This document shows positions 44,109-53,223 of a DNA stretch of 64,000 nt, in pieces; the stretch's first letter is position 1; every line of letters starts with the position of its first letter. The notes beneath the pieces are model-generated. The model saw nothing but the letters and a program-made list of their open reading frames with translations. It ran no database searches and was not told the origin of the DNA. The stretch is taken from assembly GCF_029714185.1 (NCBI RefSeq), contig NZ_CP121671.1:2294001-2358000 (forward strand), in the 5' to 3' direction. The position numbers and the translations under genes were made by a program. Source of the stretch: Halobacillus naozhouensis. GTDB lineage: Bacteria > Bacillota > Bacilli > Bacillales > Halobacillaceae.

Positions 44109-45233
44109 TTATTTGCTAGCTTCATCTATGATGGCTGTTACAAGTTCTGCTATTTTGACTAATTCTCCAACGGGAATCCGTTCATTAGTTGTGTGAATTT
44201 CCTCATAGCCCACTGCCAAATTAACCGTCGGAATGTTATGGCCGGCAATTACGTTGGCATCACTTCCACCACCACTCGTTAGTAATTTGCTTTCACGGCC
44301 AATTTGTTTGGCCGCCGCCCTGGCCACTTCTACCACATGGTCACCCTCCTGCTGTTTAAAGCCTGGATACATAATATCAACTTGGAGTTCAACTTCTCCG
44401 CCCATCTCCTCAGCCGTTTGGATAAAGGCTTGTTTCATTTTCTCAACTTGCTCATTCATTTTGTCCGGAACAAGGGAACGGGCTTCTGCCAGAATTTCAA
44501 CGTGGTCGCATACGATGTTCGTCTGTTTACCACCTTCAAAACGGCCGATATTTGCAGTCGTTTCCTCATCAATACGTCCGAGAGGCATTTTAGCTATCGC
44601 TTTAGAAGCGAGCGTAATAGCAGATACACCCTTCTCTGGGGCAAGACCCGCATGAGCTGTACGTCCTTTGACAATCGCATTAAGTTTAGCTTGGGTAGGA
44701 GCAGCTACAATAATATTGCCCACCTGCCCATCACTGTCGATGGCATACCCATACTTTGCTGTTAAGTGCGAAGGATCAAGGGCCTTCGCACCGACCAATC
44801 CGCTTTCCTCTCCGACCGTAATAATAAATTGTAGATCGCCGTGTTCCACATTTTGTTCTTTGATTGAACGAATTGCTTCCAGTATCGCCGCTAAACCTGC
44901 TTTATCATCCGCACCGAGAATAGTTGTTCCATCAGTCACGATATAATCATCTTTAATAGCCGGTTTTACTTTATTGCCTGGAACAACGGTATCCATATGC
45001 GACGTGAAATAAATCGTGTCAACGTCCTTTTTTGTTCCTTTTAAATTACAAATTAAGTTTCCAGCTCCATGACCAGTTTTATTTTTGGCATCGTCTTCGA
45101 ACACCTCTAGGCCAAGATCTTCGAATTTTTTAGTCAATACTTTAGCAATCTTAGCTTCATCTTTTGTTTCGGAATCCACCTGAACCAGTTCAAGGAATTC
45201 CTCAATTAAACGCTCTTTATTTACAGCTACCAT
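44109..45233 (-). CDS. PepT-like M20 peptidase (YqjE-like)
   Basis: 374-residue zinc aminopeptidase-like protein. The metal motifs are visible: FTSHMDTVVPG, LGADDKAGLAAIL, GEESGLVGAKAL, and SGGGSDANVI. It resembles the PepT-like (TIGR01883) family rather than classical tripeptidase T; the substrate is probably small peptides or an acyl-amino acid. GGGAGGTAGAAAGC precedes the ATG. It follows the carboxyltransferase gene at 78 bases, as yqjE follows yqjD in B. subtilis. Confidence 0.88.
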   Translation of the reverse strand: MVAVNKERLIEEFLELVQVDSETKDEAKIAKVLTKKFEDLGLEVFEDDAKNKTGHGAGNLICNLKGTKKDVDTIYFTSHMDTVVPGNKVKPAIKDDYIVTDGTTILGADDKAGLAAILEAIRSIKEQNVEHGDLQFIITVGEESGLVGAKALDPSHLTAKYGYAIDSDGQVGNIIVAAPTQAKLNAIVKGRTAHAGLAPEKGVSAITLASKAIAKMPLGRIDEETTANIGRFEGGKQTNIVCDHVEILAEARSLVPDKMNEQVEKMKQAFIQTAEEMGGEVELQVDIMYPGFKQQEGDHVVEVARAAAKQIGRESKLLTSGGGSDANVIAGHNIPTVNLAVGYEEIHTTNERIPVGELVKIAELVTAIIDEASK

Positions 45234-45311
45234 GCTTTCTACCTCCCGAGTGTATCTATGTAAATACTCGTTCCTCTTAGTACGTTAGCGCAAACTACAG
45301 CACAGTGTCAA

Positions 45312-46859
45312 TTAGAGAGGAATATTTCCATGTTTTTTATAAGGTCGATCTTCGTGTTTATTTTTCAGCATATCAAGCGCCTTTATAAGGGTCGTTCTCG
45401 TTTCTCTTGGATCTATAACATCATCAACCATTCCAAGCCCAGCCGCAACATACGGATTTGCAAATCGTTCTCGATACTCATTGATTTTGTTCTGTCTTGT
45501 TTCTTCAGGATTCTCACTGTCTTTTATATCCTTAGCAAAAATAATATTGGCTGCACCTTCAGGACCCATAACAGCAATTTCTGCATTTGGCCAAGCATAA
45601 ACCAAATCAGCTCCGATTGATTTACTATTTAAGGCCACATAAGCCCCACCGTATGCCTTACGAGTAATGACGGTTAATTTAGGAACCGTCGCTTCAGAAT
45701 AGGCATATAAAATTTTAGCGCCGTGCCGAATGATACCCCCATGCTCCTGCTTAATGCCTGGAAAGAACCCTGTAACGTCTTCAAACGTGACGAGAGGAAT
45801 ATTAAACGAATCACAAAAACGAATAAACCGGGCAGCTTTATCACTTGAATCAATATCAAGACCGCCAGCCATATATTTAGGCTGATTACAAACAAGCCCA
45901 ATTGTCTGCCCCTTCAAACGTGCAAAACCGACAACGATATTTTTGGCAAAATCCTTGTGTATTTCAAAAAAGGATTGCTCATCAACTACCTCTTCAATAA
46001 TAACACGCACATCATACGGTCTGATGGGATCGAAAGGAATTTTATCCGTTAAATCAGGACGATAATCTTCTTCGTCAGCTACCTCAATCCGTTCCGGTTT
46101 CTCCTTACTGTTGGGCGGTAAATAACGGACTAAATCTCGAACAGCATCAAGAGCGGATGCTTCATCCTCCGTTTTAATATGAGCATTTCCGCTCAACGTA
46201 TTATGAACGTCAGCTCCTCCCAAATCTTCTGCTGAGATTTGTTCTCCAGTCACAGTCTCAATTACCTTTGGACCCGTAATAAACATTTGCGACGTTTTTT
46301 CAACCATAATAACGAAATCAGTGATCGCAGGCGAATACACAGCTCCTCCTGCACAAGGACCCATAATGACAGAAATTTGCGGGATAACGCCGGAATAAAT
46401 TGAATTACGATAGAATACCTGTCCATATCCATCCAGGGATGAAACTCCCTCTTGAATACGTGCACCACCGGAGTCATTTAACCCAATGAATGGTGTGCCA
46501 TTTTTAGCGGCGAGATCCATGACCGCAGCGATTTTTTTACCATGCATTTCACCGAGTGCACCACCGTATACAGTGAAATCCTGGGCGAATAAGTAAATAT
46601 CCCGCCCTTCTATTTTTCCAAAGCCGGTCACTACTCCTTCTCCAGGCGCATCATTCCCATTCATCCCAAAATCACTTTGACGGTGTTCAATAAAGGGATT
46701 AAGTTCAATAAAACTACCCTCATCTACTAAATACTCAATTCGTTCCCTGGCCGTCCATTTTCCTTTATCGTGCTGTTTGTTGATTCGTTCATCACCGCCG
46801 CCAAGTTCGGACTGTCTTCGCTTATCGTAAAGTTCGTTAATTTTATCATAAATGTCCAT
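45312..46859 (-). CDS. Acyl-CoA carboxylase carboxyltransferase subunit (propionyl/methylmalonyl-CoA type)
   Basis: 515-residue carboxyltransferase, the beta-type subunit that moves carboxyl from carboxybiotin to an acyl-CoA (propionyl-CoA most likely here). Two ClpP/crotonase-like halves are seen, with oxyanion-hole glycines in GPCAGGAVYSPA and RKAYGGAYVALN. The next genes upstream act on methylmalonyl-CoA. No biotin carboxylase or biotin carrier gene is in the window. GAAGGGAG precedes the ATG. B. subtilis YqjD is the homologue. Confidence 0.9.
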   Translation of the reverse strand: MDIYDKINELYDKRRQSELGGGDERINKQHDKGKWTARERIEYLVDEGSFIELNPFIEHRQSDFGMNGNDAPGEGVVTGFGKIEGRDIYLFAQDFTVYGGALGEMHGKKIAAVMDLAAKNGTPFIGLNDSGGARIQEGVSSLDGYGQVFYRNSIYSGVIPQISVIMGPCAGGAVYSPAITDFVIMVEKTSQMFITGPKVIETVTGEQISAEDLGGADVHNTLSGNAHIKTEDEASALDAVRDLVRYLPPNSKEKPERIEVADEEDYRPDLTDKIPFDPIRPYDVRVIIEEVVDEQSFFEIHKDFAKNIVVGFARLKGQTIGLVCNQPKYMAGGLDIDSSDKAARFIRFCDSFNIPLVTFEDVTGFFPGIKQEHGGIIRHGAKILYAYSEATVPKLTVITRKAYGGAYVALNSKSIGADLVYAWPNAEIAVMGPEGAANIIFAKDIKDSENPEETRQNKINEYRERFANPYVAAGLGMVDDVIDPRETRTTLIKALDMLKNKHEDRPYKKHGNIPL

Positions 46860-46861
46860 GT

Positions 46862-47674
46862 TTATTGCTCTCCCTTCAGATCTGTTAATTCAAAGAGGAC
46901 ACCACCGGAAGCTTTTGGGTGTAGAAAGGCAATCTGGCTATTGTGGGCTCCTTGCTTCGGTTCCGTATTAATCAACGGGATACCTTCCTCTTGATACTGT
47001 TGAAGGCGCTTATTAATATCATTTACCTCTAAAGCGATATGGTGAATCCCTTCACCTTTTTTAGTAATAAACTTACGAATAGGAGATTCATCGCTTAAAG
47101 GCTCAAGCAATTCGATCCGCGTCTCTCCGATAGGTAGAAAAGCAACTCGGACCTGCTCTGAACTCACCTCTTCAACCGCTTCGACTTCTAGTCCAAGAGT
47201 ATGTTGGTAAAAAGCTAATGATTGTTCGATATTCTCGACTGCAATTCCGATGTGTGACACTTTTTCAGGTGCCGATCTCATTTCCTTGTTCATTAACTGT
47301 TTTATATAAATGGCTGTAGCATCAGTGGGAGCCCCACTTGTGAAAATTTTCTTTACACCTTGAGCCTCTAAATGAGGGATGTCCTCAGCAGGTATCACAC
47401 CGCCGCCAATCACGGGGATATCTGAAGCTCCTTCCTTTTCAAGAGCCGCAACCACTTTTGGAAAAAGTGAATTGTGAGCGCCTGACAAAGATGAGAGACC
47501 GACCACATCCACATCCTCCTGTACAGCAGCACGAGCAATTTGAACCGGTGATTGGCGCAGCCCTGTGTAAATGACTTCCATGCCATGATCTCTTAAAGCC
47601 TGAGCAATAATCAGGGCCCCCCTATCGTGTCCATCAAGTCCTGGTTTAGCGATCAGTACGCGTATCGGTTTCAT
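46862..47674 (-). CDS. Fusion: cobalamin-binding mutase domain + methylmalonyl-CoA epimerase
   Basis: 270-residue protein with two parts. Residues 1-132 are a B12-binding domain of methylmalonyl-CoA mutase, with the cobalt-ligand motif KPGLDGHDRG and later glycine motifs LSSLSGAHN and IGGGVIP. Residues about 137-266 are a VOC-fold methylmalonyl-CoA epimerase, with likely metal ligands in HIGIAVEN, GIHHIALEV and the Glu of VLFELTD. The protein would both form part of the mutase and supply the right epimer. The catalytic subunit lies 16 bases upstream and the carboxyltransferase 2 bases downstream. Confidence 0.9.
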   Translation of the reverse strand: MKPIRVLIAKPGLDGHDRGALIIAQALRDHGMEVIYTGLRQSPVQIARAAVQEDVDVVGLSSLSGAHNSLFPKVVAALEKEGASDIPVIGGGVIPAEDIPHLEAQGVKKIFTSGAPTDATAIYIKQLMNKEMRSAPEKVSHIGIAVENIEQSLAFYQHTLGLEVEAVEEVSSEQVRVAFLPIGETRIELLEPLSDESPIRKFITKKGEGIHHIALEVNDINKRLQQYQEEGIPLINTEPKQGAHNSQIAFLHPKASGGVLFELTDLKGEQ

Positions 47675-47689
47675 TATCCATCATCCTTC

Positions 47690-49345
47690 CTACATTCCTG
47701 TGTACTCTCCAAATTCTTCACGAAGTACGTTAGCTATTTCACCTACTGTTGCGTACACCTTCACAGCATCAACGATATGTGGCATAACGTTATTATTCAC
47801 TTTGGCCGCCTCTCGAAGCTCTGCAAGACAATGCTCTACTTCGGCTGCATCACGAGTACTGCGAATTTTCTTCGTCTTATCGATTTGACCAGCCTCTAAC
47901 GTTTCATCCACTCGCAGCAAATCAGGGTTCACTTCTTCTTCCAGCTTGTACTCATTTAAGCCAACTACAATATCTTCATTTGATTCAATCCGTTTCTGAG
48001 CTTCATAAGCTGTTTGATGAATTTCTCTTTGCATGAATCCTTCTTCGACAGCTTGAACTGCTCCGCCTAATTCTTTAATTCGCTCAAGATATTTATTCAC
48101 TTCATCTTCTATCTCATCTGTTAACGCTTCCATATAATGAGAACCACCCAGTGGATCAATCGTATCAGCCACACCACTTTCTTGTGCAATAATCTGCTGA
48201 GTTCGTAAAGCAATCCTGGCCGAATCTTCAGTTGGCAGGGCTAACGCTTCATCACGGGAGTTGGTATGTAAGCTTTGCGTACCTCCCATCACAGCGGCTA
48301 GAGCTTGAATCGTCACACGTACGATATTGTTATCAGGCTGCTGTGCTGTTAACGTGCTGCCGCCTGTTTGCGTATGAAACCGCAGCTTCCAGCTCTTCGG
48401 ACTTTCGGCTTTGTAGTGTTCCTTCATAATTTTTGCCCAAATTCGTCTGGCTGCACGAAACTTAGCTGCCTCTTCGAAAAACTGATTGTGAGCATTGAAG
48501 AAGAATGCCAGTCTTGGGGCGAACTGATCTACTTCCAGTCCTGATTCAATTGCTGCATCGACATAAGCCATCCCGTTAGCTATCGTAAAAGCGACTTCTT
48601 GAACAGCTGTCGAACCAGCTTCGCGAATATGATAACCGGAAATACTGATGGTATTAAATTTAGGCAAATGTTCGTGGCAGTAGCCAAAGATATCGGTTAT
48701 GAGCCGCATGGACGGTTTAGGGGGATAAATATATGTACCGCGTGCAATATATTCCTTTAATATGTCGTTTTGAATGGTACCCGTTAACTGCTCAGGGCTG
48801 ACCCCCTGCTTCTCACCGACAGCAATATACATGGCCAGCAATATTGACGCTGGAGCATTAATCGTCATCGAGGTACTTACTTGATCGAGCGGGATTTGCT
48901 CAAAAAGCTGTTCCATATCAGCTAATGAATCGATCGCCACTCCTACCTTGCCAACCTCCCCCTCTGCCATTGGGTCGTCCGAGTCATAACCAATTTGTGT
49001 AGGAAGATCAAAGGCTACAGACAAACCGGTTTGTCCCTGTTTTAATAAATACCTAAAACGCTCGTTGGTTTCCTCAGCTGATCCGAAACCGGCATATTGA
49101 CGCATCGTCCAATACCTGCTTCGATACATAGTCGGCTGAATTCCGCGTGTATACGGAAATTGACCAGGGAACCCCAGCTTTTCCGTGTAGGTGTCTTCCG
49201 GTTCGGTCGGGGTATATAATCGTTCAATCTCAATTTCTGAACTTGTTGTAAAGGTTTGCTTTCGTTCAGGGAAACGCTTTTCTGTCTTTTTCACATCTTG
49301 TTTCCATTGTTCCTTAATCTGTTGATAGTAATTTTGATTACTCAC
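47690..49345 (-). CDS. Methylmalonyl-CoA mutase catalytic subunit
   Basis: 551-residue TIM-barrel subunit turning methylmalonyl-CoA into succinyl-CoA with adenosylcobalamin. Family stretches QPTMYRSRYWTMRQYAGF (with the substrate Tyr) and TYIYPPKPSMRLITDIF (with the carboxylate-binding Arg) point to methylmalonyl-CoA rather than isobutyryl-CoA. There is no C-terminal B12 domain; that is on the next gene, like the split mutases of archaea. The start is GTG with AGGAGG upstream. No MeaB-type chaperone gene is nearby. Confidence 0.94.
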   Translation of the reverse strand: MSNQNYYQQIKEQWKQDVKKTEKRFPERKQTFTTSSEIEIERLYTPTEPEDTYTEKLGFPGQFPYTRGIQPTMYRSRYWTMRQYAGFGSAEETNERFRYLLKQGQTGLSVAFDLPTQIGYDSDDPMAEGEVGKVGVAIDSLADMEQLFEQIPLDQVSTSMTINAPASILLAMYIAVGEKQGVSPEQLTGTIQNDILKEYIARGTYIYPPKPSMRLITDIFGYCHEHLPKFNTISISGYHIREAGSTAVQEVAFTIANGMAYVDAAIESGLEVDQFAPRLAFFFNAHNQFFEEAAKFRAARRIWAKIMKEHYKAESPKSWKLRFHTQTGGSTLTAQQPDNNIVRVTIQALAAVMGGTQSLHTNSRDEALALPTEDSARIALRTQQIIAQESGVADTIDPLGGSHYMEALTDEIEDEVNKYLERIKELGGAVQAVEEGFMQREIHQTAYEAQKRIESNEDIVVGLNEYKLEEEVNPDLLRVDETLEAGQIDKTKKIRSTRDAAEVEHCLAELREAAKVNNNVMPHIVDAVKVYATVGEIANVLREEFGEYTGM

Positions 49346-49522
49346 TTTTCGTTTCCTCCTCTTTAAGAACCTTCCCTCTCTAGCATACCAAAAATAAAGC
49401 GCTTACGTTTCTTAAAATTAATGGAATTCACAATTATATTGTAAATGATTTTCTGCCCTTGTCCAAAACTATGATTACATGTAAAATAATTAAAGGAGAT
49501 TGTGAAAAGGAGGTTATATACC

Positions 49523-49642
49523 TTGGCTCATTCTAAGAAAAAGAAATCCAAGCGCGAGCGCCGGATGAAAGTTGTCATCTATTTGATGATTCTTTCCATG
49601 GTTCTCTCCTCTCTTCTTGCTGGAGCGTCTTTCTTTATGTAA
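49523..49642 (+). CDS. Stressosome-associated protein Prli42-like (39 residues)
   Basis: A very short gene with a TTG start preceded by AAGGAGG. It encodes a basic N-terminus (MAHSKKKKSKRERR) and one membrane helix (about residues 17-38: VVIYLMILSMVLSSLLAGAS). The length, basic start and helix match Prli42, the miniprotein that tethers the stressosome to the membrane in Listeria and has relatives in Bacillus. It is followed by a terminator. Assignment is from pattern only. Confidence 0.72.
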   Translation: MAHSKKKKSKRERRMKVVIYLMILSMVLSSLLAGASFFM

Positions 49643-49650
49643 TATAAATA

Positions 49651-49690
49651 GCCGCAAGTTAAGTGTACAAGCACTTAACTTGCGGCTTAT
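49651..49690. terminator. Terminator between Prli42-like gene and L,D-transpeptidase
   Basis: A perfect 15-base stem (GCCGCAAGTTAAGTG and complement) with a six-base loop and TTATTCTT after it on the plus strand. It serves two convergent genes. Confidence 0.85.
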
Positions 49691-49715
49691 TCTTAACTAA
49701 TATAAAAGGCTAAGA

Positions 49716-50231
49716 TCACTTTAAAAACTGGGCGAGCTTGTCTTTTTCCCAGCTTTTGTACATGTCATCAAACGAAACCGAGGAGTCATCAACAATGATT
49801 ACTTCTGTCCCTTCTTCCACAAGTTGATAAAGCTGCTCGACCCGCGCATTCGTCAACCGTATACAACCAGCGGAGACAGACTTTCCTATTGACTCCGGCC
49901 GGTTGGTTCCATGCACACCAAAGATCCGACCATCTGTACCGTTTGCATCAAATCCTATCCATCTGCTTCCAAGTGGATTTTCAGGAGCTCCTCCTGGAAT
50001 ATCTTTTTTTCGATAGTAAGGGTCTTTAGCTTTGACCCGTATTGTAAAATGTCCTTCCGGAGTTAATTCTTTTGTTTTTCCGGTAGCCGCTTTAGAATGG
50101 AAAATTTCCTTACCAGACTGGTACACCGTAATTTCGTTTGATGCTTTATTGACAAATATCACCGGTTCTCCTGTTGTTGCAGGAGGTAAAAATGTGGTGA
50201 CCATCATGACAAATATGGCAATTAATTGCAT
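49716..50231 (-). CDS. L,D-transpeptidase (YkuD family)
   Basis: 171-residue exported enzyme forming peptidoglycan 3-3 cross-links or attaching proteins. It has an N-terminal hydrophobic signal segment, GVHGTN and the catalytic motif SAGCIRL with the active Cys; the fold also includes the NPLGSRWIG stretch. Substrate specificity is unknown. AAAGGATGACAGGCT precedes the ATG. It lies next to the aromatic-exporter-like gene. Confidence 0.9.
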   Translation of the reverse strand: MQLIAIFVMMVTTFLPPATTGEPVIFVNKASNEITVYQSGKEIFHSKAATGKTKELTPEGHFTIRVKAKDPYYRKKDIPGGAPENPLGSRWIGFDANGTDGRIFGVHGTNRPESIGKSVSAGCIRLTNARVEQLYQLVEEGTEVIIVDDSSVSFDDMYKSWEKDKLAQFLK

Positions 50232-50275
50232 AGCCTGTCATCCTTTTTTCTAAGTTTCCCCGCTAAGAGAAACCC

Positions 50276-51226
50276 CTATACATCACTCTTCTTAAAAGAC
50301 CTTTTTATTATTAGATATTCCTCGATCTCATTTAATAAATGAAATAAACTTGCTCGTTCTTCAAACTCTTCTCTAGAAACAGGCAGGTCATCATTTCGAA
50401 ATTCTTCTTTCATGTCCTTCAACCGGTTCAAGTAAAGGACAGCTGTATTTCCTGGATGAATTCCTTGAGCTAATTCTTCAAAAAACTGTCCAATCCTCCA
50501 GGCATGTTTATTAGAGCCGGAAATGCGTGTAACCAGGGGCAGCATACGCTCCAACAATTCGAATTGCTTTGTCCGCATGTGAAAATAATGGTAATAAGGA
50601 TTGTGTGTGCGAAGTAAGTGATTTTCCACATCACGAGAAGACAGCGATTTTGCTTTTTCTAATAATGCAGCTGTTTCTGTTAACTCTTTGCCGGTCCAGC
50701 TTTCATTACTGTCTTTAAGAAAGTGTGAAAGCTCTTTCAAGATGATTGCAAAATTATCCTCGACTTGACGCTGAAAACCTTCTAACTCCCCTTCAAGACT
50801 TGGCATATAGACATTTAACAGCAGTGCAGTCCCTATTCCAACAAGCATCAGCATCAATTCGTTCCAAATTAGAGCAGCTGTAATTCCACCTGAGCCGTAA
50901 AGGTGGAGGATGATAACAGAACTTGTAACAATACCAGGCGTAATTTTGAGCCATACTGCAGTGGGAATGAATACGAAAAGCATCAGCCCAATTGCGAATG
51001 GATGATAGCCAATCAATTCAAAGAATACAAAAGAAAAAACCATGGCTACTAAACAGGCTGCAAACCGATGCCAGGCCGATAGGAATGAACGCTTCCTCGT
51101 AATTTGAATACACAATATGGTAAGAATTCCAGCTGATGCATAGTTATCGACATGAAGAAGCTGTGCAATCCAGATGGCGAAAGGTGTTCCTGCAGCTGTT
51201 TTAATCGTGCGGTATCCTATTTTCAC
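50276..51226 (-). CDS. yqjA: Aromatic acid exporter family protein (YqjA-like)
   Basis: 316-residue protein: N-terminal half with about five membrane helices (residues 15-145), C-terminal half soluble and helical (residues 160-310). This is the layout of the FUSC/ArAE_1-type exporters, seen in YqjA of B. subtilis. Substrate unknown. The start is GTG with GAGGTGACC upstream. Confidence 0.82.
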   Translation of the reverse strand: MKIGYRTIKTAAGTPFAIWIAQLLHVDNYASAGILTILCIQITRKRSFLSAWHRFAACLVAMVFSFVFFELIGYHPFAIGLMLFVFIPTAVWLKITPGIVTSSVIILHLYGSGGITAALIWNELMLMLVGIGTALLLNVYMPSLEGELEGFQRQVEDNFAIILKELSHFLKDSNESWTGKELTETAALLEKAKSLSSRDVENHLLRTHNPYYHYFHMRTKQFELLERMLPLVTRISGSNKHAWRIGQFFEELAQGIHPGNTAVLYLNRLKDMKEEFRNDDLPVSREEFEERASLFHLLNEIEEYLIIKRSFKKSDV

Positions 51227-51260
51227 TACTCGGTCACCTCAAGTAACACAATTCTATGTA

Positions 51261-51290
51261 AAAAAGGATCTTTGACTTGAGCAAAGATCC
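51261..51290 (-). terminator. Terminator after brxB
   Basis: GGATCTTTG and CAAAGATCC form a nine-base stem with a seven-base loop, followed on the minus strand by six T. Confidence 0.87.
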
Positions 51291-51304
51291 CCCTTATCTC
51301 ATCT

Positions 51305-51736
51305 TTATACTTCTTCACAATAGTCTTCGAAACTGCGTTGCAGCTTACCGATGACCTCCATCGGTTCAAATCCTTCAATATCATGCCGCTCAACCATTGT
51401 TTGGATTTTCCCGTCTTTCATCAGCGCAAAGGACGGAGAAGAAGGAGGGTAGCCTTCAAAAAACTGACGAGCTCTTTCCGTTGCCTCACGGTCCTGTCCC
51501 GCAAAAACCGTAACCAAATGATCTGGACGCTTATCATAATGGATGGCATGGGAAGCAGCGGGACGGGCAATCCCTCCGGCACAACCGCAAACTGAATTAA
51601 TCATCACGAGAGTTGTTCCTGATTTCGTTAATGCTTCTTCCACTTCTTCAGGGCTCGTTAACTCTGAATAACCCGCATTTGTAATTTCATCACGTGCCTG
51701 GGTAACGACGTCATTCATATAAATATTAAAATCCAT
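51305..51736 (-). CDS. brxB: Bacilliredoxin BrxB (YqiW)
   Basis: 143-residue thioredoxin-like protein of the bacilliredoxin family, which removes bacillithiol from protein thiols. The CGC active site is in INSVCGCAGGIARP. AAAGGAG eight bases before the ATG at 51736 decides the start; an upstream in-frame extension of 30 residues is not supported. It lies just after the bkd terminator. Confidence 0.93.
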   Translation of the reverse strand: MDFNIYMNDVVTQARDEITNAGYSELTSPEEVEEALTKSGTTLVMINSVCGCAGGIARPAASHAIHYDKRPDHLVTVFAGQDREATERARQFFEGYPPSSPSFALMKDGKIQTMVERHDIEGFEPMEVIGKLQRSFEDYCEEV

Positions 51737-51856
51737 ATACATGGCTCCTTTTCTAAGTATTATCAACATTTTACCAAGTTTAACGCAGTCTTTCAATAAA
51801 GTTGCTACTCTGAGCAGGTAAGACATATAGAAAGGGAGAGATAACTATATATAAAG

Positions 51857-51880
51857 AAGCCCCAGGCTCAACTGGGGCTT
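51857..51880 (-). terminator. Terminator of the bkd operon
   Basis: AAGCCCCAG and CTGGGGCTT form a nine-base stem with a six-base loop, followed by TCTTTAT on the minus strand. It lies just after bkdB. Confidence 0.8.
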
Positions 51881-51885
51881 TCCTC

Positions 51886-53205
51886 TTAATAAACAGAAGT
51901 ATGCTCTTTGGACATGCTTTCAAGAATTTCTTTAACGCGGGCAAGGAAATTTCCAGCCACAAGGCCATCAAGTACTCTATGGTCTAAGGATAAACATAAG
52001 TTTACCATATCACGTGCTCCGAACATGCCGTCCTGATAAACAGGTTTTTTCACAATGGACTCAACTTGCAAGATGGCTGATTGAGGGTGATTAATAACTC
52101 CCATTGACTGGATGGAACCGAAGGAACCGGTATTATTTACCGTGAACGTTCCGCCTTCCATATCCTTCGAAGTCAATTTCCCTTGTCTAGCCTTTCCAGC
52201 AAGGTCAGTAATATCCCGGGCAATGCCTTTAATGCTCTTCTCATCCGCATCCTTGATAACAGGGACAAAAAGCTCGTCTTCTTTTGCAACAGCAATATTG
52301 AGATTGATGGCTTTGCGCTGAATAATCTTGTCACCAGCCCATGTACTGTTAAGTTCCGGGTAGTCTTTCAAAGCCTGGGCCACTGCTTTAACAAAGAAAG
52401 AGAAGAACGTTAGGCTGTATCCTTCTTTTTCTTTAAATTGTTTCTTAAGCGAATTGCGAAGCTCTACTAAATTCGTGACATCAACTTCAACCATCATCCA
52501 CGCGTGTGGAATCTCGGTTGTGGACTTCACCATGTTTTGGGCAATCGCTTTTCTCACCCCTGTCACAGGTACCTCAACATCACCTTCTCCAGCTTGTACA
52601 TTTGGTGCAGCTGGAGCAGCTTTCGTTGGTTCCTGGTTCGGTACCGTTTTAACAGAGGGCTGATCAGGCGCCTCTGTCGACTCACTAGCAGCAGGTATTT
52701 CCCCGCTTTCAATAATTTTCTCAATATCCTTCCGGGTTATCCTTCCGCCACGACCGGAACCTTCGACCTGATTCAAATCGATCTCGTGTTCTTGAGCCAG
52801 TGTCAACACAGCTGGAGAATAGCGTTTCTTGCTGCCTTTTTCTTTCTTGGTTTTGTTTTCATCAGGTGAAGAAGCTTTCTGCTTAGGAGCTTCATCCTTG
52901 GAGGATTCCTCCGTTTTTTCCTTCGTGTCTTCACTTGGTCTACCAGCATCAGCAGAACCGGTACCTTCAACGTCGATATAACACATCAGTTCACCGACTT
53001 CTATTGTATCGCCTTCTTGTGCGATAAGCTCTTTAATTGTTCCCGTGAAAGAGGACGGAACCTCTGCATTTACTTTATCTGTCATAACCTCTGCAATTGG
53101 ATCGTATTTGTTGATTTGATCTCCTGGCTGCACAAGCCAGGAATTGATCGTACCCTCCGTGACACTTTCACCAAGCTGAGGCATGTTGATTTTCTCTAAT
53201 CCCAC
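51886..53205 (-). CDS. bkdB: Branched-chain 2-oxoacid dehydrogenase E2 (BkdB)
   Basis: 439-residue dihydrolipoyl acyltransferase. A lipoyl domain at residues 1-78 carries the lipoyl lysine in VMTDKVNAEVPS, followed by a charged linker, a peripheral-subunit-binding domain (RYSPAVLTLAQEHEIDLNQVEG) and the catalytic domain ending DHRVLDGLVAGNF with the active His. The start is GTG with GAGGAGG upstream. It is the last gene of the bkd operon. Confidence 0.95.
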   Translation of the reverse strand: MGLEKINMPQLGESVTEGTINSWLVQPGDQINKYDPIAEVMTDKVNAEVPSSFTGTIKELIAQEGDTIEVGELMCYIDVEGTGSADAGRPSEDTKEKTEESSKDEAPKQKASSPDENKTKKEKGSKKRYSPAVLTLAQEHEIDLNQVEGSGRGGRITRKDIEKIIESGEIPAASESTEAPDQPSVKTVPNQEPTKAAPAAPNVQAGEGDVEVPVTGVRKAIAQNMVKSTTEIPHAWMMVEVDVTNLVELRNSLKKQFKEKEGYSLTFFSFFVKAVAQALKDYPELNSTWAGDKIIQRKAINLNIAVAKEDELFVPVIKDADEKSIKGIARDITDLAGKARQGKLTSKDMEGGTFTVNNTGSFGSIQSMGVINHPQSAILQVESIVKKPVYQDGMFGARDMVNLCLSLDHRVLDGLVAGNFLARVKEILESMSKEHTSVY

Positions 53206-53223
53206 AAAGAACTCCTCCTCTAA

